The notes beneath the pieces are model-generated. The model saw only the letters and a program-made list of their open reading frames with translations. It was not told the origin of the DNA and made no database searches. The translations under genes and the position numbers were made by a program. Of a stretch of 35,284 nucleotides of DNA, positions 22,002 to 32,400 are shown one piece after another (position 1 is the first letter of the stretch; every line of letters begins with the position of its first letter). Origin of the DNA: Bacilli bacterium (lineage in GTDB: Bacteria; Bacillota_I; Bacilli_A; ML615J-28; CAG-313); the NCBI GenBank assembly GCA_017409905.1, contig JAFQRV010000022.1, positions 68,383 through 103,666 on the forward strand. Reading direction: 5' to 3'.

Positions 22002-25000
22002 TCTTCACTTTCTTTAATGGTTAATAAACCAAAGTTATAAGAAATACTATAGTTTTTAGTTACATCTTTACCATTTTCATCATAAATAACTGTGTTATTA
22101 ATTGAATTTTCTATAGAGCCTACGTTAATAATTGATGAATTCATTGAACACTCAATTTCATGATTATTAACTAAAGTTCCTACTGAAACCCAATAAACAT
22201 CACTGCTTAAAGGAGTTTCATCATACTCTTTAGTTACTGATTGAGTTTGTACCGTAATTTTTCTAGGTCTAACGATAATAACTCCTTCATATGTAAAGTC
22301 ATAATTACTAGTCATATCTTCACCAAACTCATTTAATATCACTATATTTGTTAATGTAATAGCAGTTTCACCAACTTCGCAACGTTCACCAGCTATATCA
22401 TAAGTAATATGACAATCATTAGGTAATCCAACAATATCATATAAATGCATTTCAGTGGCTTTATGAGTTAAACCATTATATACCTTATTTATATTATAGA
22501 ATTTAACAATTATTAATTGTTTTACTACTTTTAATGTTCCAGGATATAAGTTTATTTCATAGTTACTAGTAACATCTTGATTGTTTTCATCATAAATTTT
22601 TATACTAGTAATGTAGCATTCAGAAATTCCAACTTCTCTTTGTTCACCTGTAATTATTACTTCATATCTATAACCCTTGTCTAATAAATCTTGAAGAATA
22701 ATCTTAGTTTCTTCATCAAAACCTTCGATAATTCTAGTAACACCATTTTTATTTAAATCAGACATTTCATAAGGATATAATATTAATCCATCATATTCTT
22801 TAACTCTATCAGATGGTTTAATATTTAAAATAACTTTTTCTGGTTCTGGAGGTGTTGGAGGTGTTGGAGGTTCTGGTGTAGGAGTATCCTCAGAAGAACC
22901 AGTTGGATCAACGACTACCCATCCTAAACCATCAATATATATTTCTACCCAAGCATGAAAGTTTCCAGCCGATACATCTACAACAGTATTTGCAATTGCT
23001 TGACTTACAAATCCAATAGTAAATCTAGCAGGAATTCCTAAAGCTCTAAACATTAATGTTGCAGCAGCAGCAAATTGTTGGCATATACCTTTATTTGCAT
23101 AATCTAAGAAATATTCAACATGGTCAACACCATTTGGATATTTTACGTGTTCATATTTTCCAACAGTTTTAATGTAATTTACTACATCACTAATTACTGT
23201 TGGGCTATTTGCATCAATTCCTGCAAAACCAATATGTTTTTCAATTACTGAAATAATTGAATCTGGAACTTGTAAATAATTTTTATAAACAAATGTTCTA
23301 TACGCTTTTTCATACTCTTTATATAAGGTTGTTTTAATTGTATCATTTTGTTCTAAGATATCAAATTCAACATATTCTAAAGAATAAGAACCAATAAAGA
23401 TATCATTAAATAAGCTATCTGTTCCACTTGTATCATTATTTACAGCAAAATAAGGCAATAGGTAAATTACGTCATCAACCTTAATTTCAATAGAAATATT
23501 ATCTAATTCAAAACCATTTTCAATTAAAATTTTAGTTGCAAGGGTAATTGGATTAAATCCATAAGCACTATAATTAAATACCGGTGCATCTTTCCACTCA
23601 CTTTGTTCATAATCACCAAAACTTATTTGTCTAAAATATATTGTCTTATTTCCAGTTGATTTGAAACTAAATGCTATTACATTTGAATTAGCTAAACCAC
23701 TTTCATTAGATGACATATTTCCTGAATAATCAAAATTAATATCTTTGTCATCATTTTGTTTAGCTTCTTTCCAAACTCCATACAGTTCCATATCGCAATC
23801 AAAAATCACCATTTGAGATAATGAATATTCTGCAGTATTTGCATCACTTTCTGTAGACCAACCTATTAGTTCAAATTTATCATCTGTAAAGCATGATGCA
23901 CCAAATAATATACATTCAATGTTTTTAAATGCTTCTTGTAATTTAGTAGCATTATCACCAATATTTGAATAATATTTAATTGTTATAGGTTCTTTTACAA
24001 TATCTGTATCTTCTACCCATACAGCATATAAAGTTGTATTTTTATCAAATACTTGAGTAGATCCAAGAAGATATTTAGCAGAATTTGCATTTTTACTTGT
24101 TGACCATCCAATTAATTTATAACCTACTTTAGTTATTTCACTACCATCAGATAAAACTATATCCTCACCTTTTTCAACTTGTTGATTAGATATTTTACCT
24201 GTACCACCATTAGAATGATATATAATTGTAATTAAATCTTCATGACCTTGACACTTTTCTTCTTCAGTTCCATCACAATTTGCATCTACACATAATCCAC
24301 ATTGTGGACATTCTATATGTTCATGTTCAGGTTCTGGTTCTGGTTCATGACCAGGACATTTGTCTTCGTCTGTTCCAGTACAGTTCTTATCTACACATAA
24401 TCCACATTCTGGACATGCTACGTGTTCATGACCTTTTTCCCATACTGCATATAAACTATAATTATCATCAAATGTATATTCAGTATCAAATTCATATTCT
24501 ACTATATTACTATCAAAAATAGAAGACCATCCTTTTAAAATATAACCATCTTTAGTAAATGTTGTTGCATCAAGTAATATTACTTTTTCATTTTTATTTA
24601 CTTCTTGTAAAATTCCATCTTCATCGTTAATATCATAGTAATAATAAATTTCTACAGTTTCTTTAGTAGGATCATCACTTTTTTGCCATACAGCATATAA
24701 TATAACATTCTTATTTAATTGAGTTACAGCTAATAATTCATAGTCTACTTTATCAGACATTGGCTCCAATGACCAACCTATTAAAGAATATCCATCATAT
24801 GAAAAATCACTTCCATCATATAGTGTAATGATTTCATCTTTTTCATAAGCAATTTGTTTATAATTATAATCTTGTTCATATCTATAGTATTGAACAATAA
24901 TTTTATCTAAGTCTTTATTATCTTTAACAGTTAATTTTCCATAAAAAATATTATCTTTATAATCATAATTAGAACTTACATCATTGCCTTCAGAATCAAT

Positions 25001-28000
25001 AATAGTAAATTCGAAATCATTATTATAAACACCAGGTGTAGTAACATATTTATGTTTAGTTACAAAATATATATCATTTACACCAATACCATTTTCATTT
25101 AAATCACTAACTAAATAACTATCTAATTCAGGTAATGAATAAGGATTACCATCATAAATAAATACACGACTTCTAGTTATTATTTCAATTTCTCTTATTA
25201 AAATTTCAATATTACCTATTATCTCATATGTTATGTTATAACAGTCAACAACATTTATATTGTCTTTATTTAGAATTTCTATTACAAATTCATCATTAGG
25301 ATAAATTCCTACATTTTTAAATTGTTTATACTCAGTAACAGTTAATTTTTGACCATTAACTAATTCACTTTGATCAACGTATTCAACATCATTAGCATAA
25401 ATGAACTCACTAGTATATACAGTTTTAATAGACTTAGTAATTAATCTTAAATCTCTCGGTAAAATTTCAAGAGTTCCATATTCATAGTTAATTACGTAAT
25501 TATATGTGACATCAACGCCATCTTCTTCTATTTTAATTGTGAAAATATTGTTAATCTTATCTACATATCTAATCTTTTTGTAATTTTCTACTATTATATC
25601 TTGCCACTCAACAAATTTCATATCACTAGTTTGTTCAAAAGTAATATTGTATAATTCTTCATCATTATAAACCATACTATCTGTTGCTGTTAATATACTA
25701 ACTTCTCTTGGAAGAACTAATATTTTTCCATAAGAGTAATTAATATTATAGTTTTCAGTGACGTTATTTCCATTTTCATCTTCAATTTTGTCTATCACTA
25801 ATTCATTTGGAACTTCGCCTACATTTTTAATTTTACCATAATTTGTTTGGTTATATATTACTGTATGACCAGCAACTATATCTAGTGTTAGAGCTAGATC
25901 ATATTCGAATGAAGTGTGTTCTAATCCATCATAGATTTGTTCTATGTCTTTAGTTTTGACATTGATTAATCTCTTATTAATTATAAGTTTACCTTCTGGT
26001 AGGATGAAATCATAATTATCTGTAACATCATTTCCTTCTTCATCAAAAATTATTAATTCATAATCAAATTCATATGTTCCAGCATTCTTTTCATAAACAG
26101 CTGTTAATACATTAAATTCATATACATGTCCTTTAATTTTATTGCTGATATTAAACTTAGATGTATCAACATTATGATATTTTCCATCATAGTTATAAGT
26201 TGAAACTGTATCACTAATATTAATAATTCGTTTGGAAATAGTAATAATACCTTTTTCTTTTTCAATTTCATAGTTACTTGTTACATCATTTCCATCTGCA
26301 TCTAAAATTATTACAGATAAAATTTCAGTATCAGTACTACCTACATTAATAATTTCTCCATTATAAGTTATTTCGCCAAATGAATGTCCATCACATAGAC
26401 TAGTTCCATTTACACATTCTGATTCTTCTGGCTTTTGAATTTTACCATTATAAACAGCTTCGAGATCTTTTGGCTTGATTGTAATCGCTTTTTTAAGAAT
26501 TTTAATTAAACCATATTCATAACTTATATTGTAGTTTGTAGTAACATCGCTGCCATCAGAGTGTTCAATTATATATGTAGTTTTATTTGAATATCCTTCT
26601 TCATTTACATCAATAAATTTAGAATAAACATCTACATATATACTATCCGTATCTGCCAAGCTTCCAGATATGATTACATTAGTAGGGGCTTCTGCCCATT
26701 GTTCCATACCGTTATAGATAAATTCTTTTGAACTTGTTAGGACAGTAATGTCTTTTTTAATAATCTCTAAAATACCAAAAGTTGTTTGAGTAATTTCATA
26801 ATTATCTGTGTACTTATTGCCATAATTATCTTCAATAACAAATTCTGTAAATTCATTTTTCAAACTATCTACATCTTTAAATTCAGTGTACCCAATAACT
26901 TTTAAATATTGACCTTCAACTAAAGTACCACTATTCAAGATATATTCAGCATTAGATATTACATAACCATCATAAGTTTTAGAACTATCTTTACTTCCAA
27001 CCTCTATAATACGTGGAGTAATTGTTAATGTACCTTGTTCAATATTAATTTCATAATTTTTTGTAACTTCAATATCGCCTTTAAAGATTCTAGCAGAAGC
27101 TACATCGTTAGGAATTTCTCCCTTGTTAATAATAGAAGAAAAACCATCTAATTTAATTTCATGACCATTTATTAATTCATCTTTTCCGTGTGAATATGTT
27201 TCACAAGTTAATTCTTTTCCATCATATTCTTTACTATCAGAATCTAACTTAATATTAATTGGTCTTGGTTCAATAGTTAACATTCCGTATAAACTATCAG
27301 AATAGATAACATCATAATTTTCAAATACAGATTTTCCGTCTGCGTCTAAAATATCTTTAATTTTTAAAATATTTAAGATACTTCCTACTTCTGTAATTTG
27401 ATTAAATTCATCAGTTAAAATATATGTATGCCCTTCTATAATTGAATAATTTTCTACTTCTAGAATTGCACGTTCTTCGTCAAATAATGGAGTATCATTA
27501 TATATTCTACTAAAAGAATCAGTCTTAATTTTAACTTGACGTTTATTGACTCTTAGTTTTCCATATTCATAACTTATATCATAATTATAAGTTACATCCT
27601 CTCCATCATCTTCTACTTTAATTGTATAAATATTATCAATTTCACCTACATATTTAATAGTCTTATAATCTTCAATGATAACGTTTTGTCCATATACAAA
27701 ATCATTTAATAATAATGTATATCCATCATCATATTGTTCTTGATCATTATAAACTAAATCTAAATTTGTATTTGTTTTAACTTTTACTTGCAACTTTTCA
27801 ACTATTAAAGTTCCATATTCATATTCAATATTATAGTTTTCTGTAACATTTGTGTTCTTTGAATATATTTCAATCTTAATTATATTTTCTTCTTGTCCTA
27901 CATTTGTGATAGTTGCATTTTCTACGATTCTGTAGATATGTCCATCACATAAACCTAATTCAGAAACAAATTCAATTTGATCATCATATCGTTCGCGACC

Positions 28001-29410
28001 ATTATAAACAAATGTATTTGATGGTGTTACAATCTTTATATTTCTTTTATTAATTGTTAACTTACCATAATTATAAGTAATATTATAATTTGATGTTACA
28101 TTCTCATCATTATTATTTGTAATAGTAACATCAAAAGTATTTTCATAAGTATCCACAAATACAAAGTTGTTATTATCAACAGGATAAGCTTCTAATTTGT
28201 GATTACCTACTAGTTCATAATTTTCAAGTTCTATAATATATTCTACTCTTTTTCCTGAATATTCTAATTCTAAATCTTTACTTGTCAATGACAAGTCTTT
28301 TTTATTGATTTTAATTGTTCCAGGAGTTTGATTGATTTTGAAATTTTCTGATACGTCTATTCCATCTATATTTTTAATGATAAATTTTAACTCATTCTTA
28401 TATTCACCTGCATCAATAAAAGTATCATATTCGACACATTCAACAATATAACCAGTTAACTCTGTTGTTAATTCAAATTTATTAACATAATGTTCTAAAT
28501 CATCATATTCATATTCACCTGATTCGGTGATAATTTCAATATTCTTAGGGATAATTGTTAGTGTACCAGGAATTAATGTTATGTTATATAAAGCTGTTAC
28601 TTCTGCACCATTAGCTTTGTTAATTCTTACTGTTGGCTCATTTTTAATTGATCCAATAGTAGTTATCGAACTATTAAACTCTAAATGCAAAATATCTGTA
28701 TCGGATAAAGATCCATTTGTAATACTATATTTATCTGACTTTAATTCTAATCCATCATATTCTTTTTCAATATCATCAATAGAAATTGTAATATCTTTTG
28801 GTAATACATTGATTAAACTTTCTTTGACTTCAAATTCATAACACTCTGTAACATCATTATAGTTTTCATCATAAATATGAATTTCACTAAAGTTTTGATT
28901 GAATATTATATTATCAAGACTAACTAAGGTATCTGTTAATCCAACAGCATATGCTTTATCGTTATAAGCAAAATCACCCTTCAACTCTAAATCTTCTCCA
29001 TATATAACATATCCATACTTAGAAGATAAAGTTATTGGTTTTTTATTAATATTAAATACAAATTCTTCAGTAGTTTTTGTTCCACCGAATATACCTGTAG
29101 ATTTAGCCCTAACTTCGTAGGTTCCTATACTTTTTGGTCTTTCAGAACTCCATTCTTGAGTTCCTTTTAACCTGTATTCATATTCTATATCTTTTAGAAA
29201 TGCTTTTGCTTCAAATACAATATCATTACCATATTCAATATTTTCTTCAACATTTTCAACAACAGATATAGTACCAACCGATGAAAGGAATGTAGTTGTA
29301 CCTGCTGTTATTATTAGAATAATTGAAGCTATGATAAAACGATATCGTATTATCCAGTCACGTAAGTGTATTAATTTTTTTATCTTAGTGACATACGAAT
29401 CATATAGCAT
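21986..29410 (-). CDS. 2474-aa membrane-anchored surface protein: MBG-like repeats, Listeria-Bacteroides repeats, transglutaminase-like domain
   Basis: One N-terminal helix (about 24-50) anchors it with the rest outside. Residues about 90-1497 hold some 16 MBG-like repeats of 75-95 aa, each starting near (E/F/V)YDG and ending YEYGxLxI. Four Listeria-Bacteroides (Flg_new-like) repeats follow, ending LYAVW, with two Cys/His repeats (CPECGLC...C.G.....CxGHE) between the second and third. About 1903-2173 is a DUF3488/TgpA-like module, IYFRQISFGDYEQSEW, ending in a transglutaminase-like domain. Its triad is in place: Cys in GICQQFAAAATLMFRALGIP, His in HAWVEIYIDG, Asp in WVVVDPTG. A PT-rich linker and three more MBG repeats finish it. 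No LPxTG. RBS GGGAGG; 15 bases after the upstream giant gene. It could cross-link or cleave cell-surface proteins; target unknown. Confidence 0.85.
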   Translation of the reverse strand: MLYDSYVTKIKKLIHLRDWIIRYRFIIASIILIITAGTTTFLSSVGTISVVENVEENIEYGNDIVFEAKAFLKDIEYEYRLKGTQEWSSERPKSIGTYEVRAKSTGIFGGTKTTEEFVFNINKKPITLSSKYGYVIYGEDLELKGDFAYNDKAYAVGLTDTLVSLDNIIFNQNFSEIHIYDENYNDVTECYEFEVKESLINVLPKDITISIDDIEKEYDGLELKSDKYSITNGSLSDTDILHLEFNSSITTIGSIKNEPTVRINKANGAEVTALYNITLIPGTLTIIPKNIEIITESGEYEYDDLEHYVNKFELTTELTGYIVECVEYDTFIDAGEYKNELKFIIKNIDGIDVSENFKINQTPGTIKINKKDLSLTSKDLELEYSGKRVEYIIELENYELVGNHKLEAYPVDNNNFVFVDTYENTFDVTITNNNDENVTSNYNITYNYGKLTINKRNIKIVTPSNTFVYNGRERYDDQIEFVSELGLCDGHIYRIVENATITNVGQEENIIKIEIYSKNTNVTENYNIEYEYGTLIVEKLQVKVKTNTNLDLVYNDQEQYDDGYTLLLNDFVYGQNVIIEDYKTIKYVGEIDNIYTIKVEDDGEDVTYNYDISYEYGKLRVNKRQVKIKTDSFSRIYNDTPLFDEERAILEVENYSIIEGHTYILTDEFNQITEVGSILNILKIKDILDADGKSVFENYDVIYSDSLYGMLTIEPRPINIKLDSDSKEYDGKELTCETYSHGKDELINGHEIKLDGFSSIINKGEIPNDVASARIFKGDIEVTKNYEINIEQGTLTITPRIIEVGSKDSSKTYDGYVISNAEYILNSGTLVEGQYLKVIGYTEFKDVDSLKNEFTEFVIEDNYGNKYTDNYEITQTTFGILEIIKKDITVLTSSKEFIYNGMEQWAEAPTNVIISGSLADTDSIYVDVYSKFIDVNEEGYSNKTTYIIEHSDGSDVTTNYNISYEYGLIKILKKAITIKPKDLEAVYNGKIQKPEESECVNGTSLCDGHSFGEITYNGEIINVGSTDTEILSVIILDADGNDVTSNYEIEKEKGIITISKRIINISDTVSTYNYDGKYHNVDTSKFNISNKIKGHVYEFNVLTAVYEKNAGTYEFDYELIIFDEEGNDVTDNYDFILPEGKLIINKRLINVKTKDIEQIYDGLEHTSFEYDLALTLDIVAGHTVIYNQTNYGKIKNVGEVPNELVIDKIEDENGNNVTENYNINYSYGKILVLPREVSILTATDSMVYNDEELYNITFEQTSDMKFVEWQDIIVENYKKIRYVDKINNIFTIKIEEDGVDVTYNYVINYEYGTLEILPRDLRLITKSIKTVYTSEFIYANDVEYVDQSELVNGQKLTVTEYKQFKNVGIYPNDEFVIEILNKDNINVVDCYNITYEIIGNIEILIREIEIITRSRVFIYDGNPYSLPELDSYLVSDLNENGIGVNDIYFVTKHKYVTTPGVYNNDFEFTIIDSEGNDVSSNYDYKDNIFYGKLTVKDNKDLDKIIVQYYRYEQDYNYKQIAYEKDEIITLYDGSDFSYDGYSLIGWSLEPMSDKVDYELLAVTQLNKNVILYAVWQKSDDPTKETVEIYYYYDINDEDGILQEVNKNEKVILLDATTFTKDGYILKGWSSIFDSNIVEYEFDTEYTFDDNYSLYAVWEKGHEHVACPECGLCVDKNCTGTDEDKCPGHEPEPEPEHEHIECPQCGLCVDANCDGTEEEKCQGHEDLITIIYHSNGGTGKISNQQVEKGEDIVLSDGSEITKVGYKLIGWSTSKNANSAKYLLGSTQVFDKNTTLYAVWVEDTDIVKEPITIKYYSNIGDNATKLQEAFKNIECILFGASCFTDDKFELIGWSTESDANTAEYSLSQMVIFDCDMELYGVWKEAKQNDDKDINFDYSGNMSSNESGLANSNVIAFSFKSTGNKTIYFRQISFGDYEQSEWKDAPVFNYSAYGFNPITLATKILIENGFELDNISIEIKVDDVIYLLPYFAVNNDTSGTDSLFNDIFIGSYSLEYVEFDILEQNDTIKTTLYKEYEKAYRTFVYKNYLQVPDSIISVIEKHIGFAGIDANSPTVISDVVNYIKTVGKYEHVKYPNGVDHVEYFLDYANKGICQQFAAAATLMFRALGIPARFTIGFVSQAIANTVVDVSAGNFHAWVEIYIDGLGWVVVDPTGSSEDTPTPEPPTPPTPPEPEKVILNIKPSDRVKEYDGLILYPYEMSDLNKNGVTRIIEGFDEETKIILQDLLDKGYRYEVIITGEQREVGISECYITSIKIYDENNQDVTSNYEINLYPGTLKVVKQLIIVKFYNINKVYNGLTHKATEMHLYDIVGLPNDCHITYDIAGERCEVGETAITLTNIVILNEFGEDMTSNYDFTYEGVIIVRPRKITVQTQSVTKEYDETPLSSDVYWVSVGTLVNNHEIECSMNSSIINVGSIENSINNTVIYDENGKDVTKNYSISYNFGLLTIKESEESPSK
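24236..24431 (-). repeat. Two tandem Cys/His-repeat units
   Basis: Each unit of about 28-32 aa reads HEHxxCPxCGLCVDxNCxGTxxxKCxGHE. The same unit occurs 13 times in the neighbouring giant gene. Confidence 0.85.
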
Positions 29411-29425
29411 TTACATTCCTCCCTT

Positions 29426-32400
29426 CTAATTGGATTTTGGTTTTACTTTTAAAATACCATCTATTATAGTTATTTTATAATTTTTTAGATAACTATTATT
29501 ATAATCATCTACAATATCAATGCTTTCAGCAGTATTATCACAAATACCTATTTCAGTAATTGAATCTGCATATTCTATTTTAATTTTATGTCCCGATAAT
29601 AAAACCCCTGTATAACTATATTCATGACATATTAGGGCTTCGCCATCATATTCTTTTTCTGCACTTCCAATAGTTATTGTGATTTCTTTAGGAGTTACAG
29701 TAAGAACACCATATTGAGGTCTAATCCAGTAGTGAGATGTAATATCACTACCATAGCTATTTTTTACTTTAAATGTCATTATATTTGCAACTGATCCTAC
29801 ATCAGTAATACTCTTTGTGAATACACAATCAACAATTTTATCACTACCAAGTAGTCCAGATATTAATTCGTAGTATTCATGTTTTAATGCTTTTCCATCA
29901 TAAGTTTTAGTAATTCCTAAAGTTTTAATTCGTAATTCAGATTTATATAAATGTAATCTACCATTGTTTTTAATTATATTATATTTATCAGTAATATCAT
30001 TTCCATCTTTATCATATAAAGTGAAACTTTCAATTGTAGAATATCCATAACCTAATGTATTCAAACTTCCAGAAATGACACACTCATAAGAATAATCTTC
30101 CAAATTAAAATCTGATGGGAATACAATTTCTTGAGTAGGTGTAAGAGGAGTGCCATCTTGTTTCTTTCTAGTTAAAACAGGAGATATTACTAAATCCTCT
30201 TTAATTTCTTCTTCGTGACCAGGACACTTTTCTTCTTCAGTTCCATCACAATTTGCATCTACACATAATCCACATTCTGGACATGCTATATGTTCGTGAT
30301 CAGGTTCTGGTTCTGGTTCATGACCAGGACATTTTTCTTCGTCTGTTCCAGTACAGTTCTTATCTACACATAATCCACATTCTGGACATGCTGTGTGTTC
30401 ATGTTCTTCATGACCAGGACACTTATCTGAATCTTCTCCATCACATTCAGGATTTAAGCATAGTCCACATTCAGGGCATGGAGTATGTTCATGTTGTTTA
30501 GGAGGAACAGGACTTGGTAAATCACTAGAACCTGTAGTATCTACAATTACCCATCCTAAACCATCAATATAGATTTCAATCCAAGCATGATATTGATTAG
30601 GTGTAACATCTACTTCATTACCATTATCTGCTTGAGATACAAATCCAATAGTATATCTTGCAGGAATTCCTAGTGCTCTAAACATTAGTGTACCAGTTGA
30701 AGCAAATTGTTGACAAATACCTTTTTTAGCAACTTCCAAGAAATATGCTACGTTATCAGTCACATAATCAGGATAAGTTTTAGGTTCGTATTTTCCAATA
30801 TTTCTTACATATTCTACTACTCTACTAATTAAATTATCAGTTTCAGAAGTAATACCTTCTAATGCCAAATAATAATCAATAATTTGTTTTGTAGATTCTG
30901 GAATAGAAAGATAATTATTATATACAAACTCTCTATATGCTTTTTCTAATGAATTATTAGAAATAGCTTCAATAATACCATCAGTTAAAATATCATATTC
31001 AATATAATTAAGGGTATAGTCTCTATCCTTAACACTATCAATTGTTGCGTCAGTACCAAACTTAGTATAGTTTGTTGTGAAGTAAGGTATTAGATAAGTC
31101 ATCTTTTTTGCGAGAATACTAATACTTATTTCATCAGCTACATAGCCATTATCTTCTAATATTTTTGAAGCTAAATAGAATGGATTAATCGAATAGCTAG
31201 TGAAATCAAATTCTGGTGCTTGTAACCATTTTGTTCCAGCATAATCTCCAAAACTCTTTTGTTTGAAATAAATGTATTCATTACCATCAGCGGTAAATTT
31301 AAATACTACTTCATCACTATCGCCTTGATTTCCTGCAGATCCACCATCAGTTCCACTACTAAGTGTTCCATCATCTTGGAAGTTCATATTAGTTCCACCT
31401 TCATTATAATGGCCTTTACATTTTCCTGATTCTTCACCGTCACAATTTACATCAATGCATAATCCGCATTCATCGCACGCTATATGTTCATGTTCTTCAT
31501 GACCTTGACACTTTTTTGAATCTTCTCCATCACAATCCTTACTTATACATAAGCCGCAAATACGACACGGAGTATGTTCATGTTCTAAATGACCAAGACA
31601 TTTTTCCCAATCATATCCATCACAATCTTCATCTGTACATTTACCACATTTATCACATGATGTATGTTCATGAGTTTTTGGAGGTATTAATGACATTTCA
31701 TTTTTTGTTGAAGGGTCAATAATTATCCAACCAAATCCATTTATATAAACTTCAGTCCAAAAATGCGCATCATTTTCAGTTACTTCTACTTCTTCTTCAC
31801 TAACTGTTTGACATAGATAACCTTGCACAAATCTTGCAGGTATACCATAATAACGATAAAGAATTGTTGTTATAACCGCAAGCGTTTCGATATCACCTTG
31901 TTTTAAAATACTTATATAATATTCCAAATCACTACCTGTTGAAATTGAATTATTTATATTTTTAATTTCATAATTATTACATAAGTAATTATTAATTTCA
32001 GAAAGTGGTTGTTCAAAATTTAAATTATTTGCCTTTAAAAATAAACTAATATAACCTTTTACTTCTTCAGGTATTTGAAGATAATTTTCATATACAAATT
32101 GACTATATTTGCTTTCAAATGTCTTATAGGTTGGATTTGTATAATTATTTACTGGATTATGAAAATAATTAATAAATTTTAAACTATAACTACCAGAGTG
32201 ACTAATCTTTAAATCATAGTCATTTAAAGTGTATTTTGGTGCATTAGTAGCATAGTAAGGATATAAATATTCACTATATGAATTTTTTAATTCAATTATT
32301 ACTTCTTCTTCACTATATCCATTAGCCTTTAAAGCCAAAGCAGCTAGATAAACTGGATTAGTTTCATATATGCCTGTATAGTTTGGAACAGTTTCAATAA

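Noticed and set aside
24280..24522. Plus-strand frames over the Cys/His repeats (also near 30253, 31516 and 32566)
   Set aside because: They mirror the minus-strand repeats, have no RBS and translate to low-complexity His/Leu-rich sequence.
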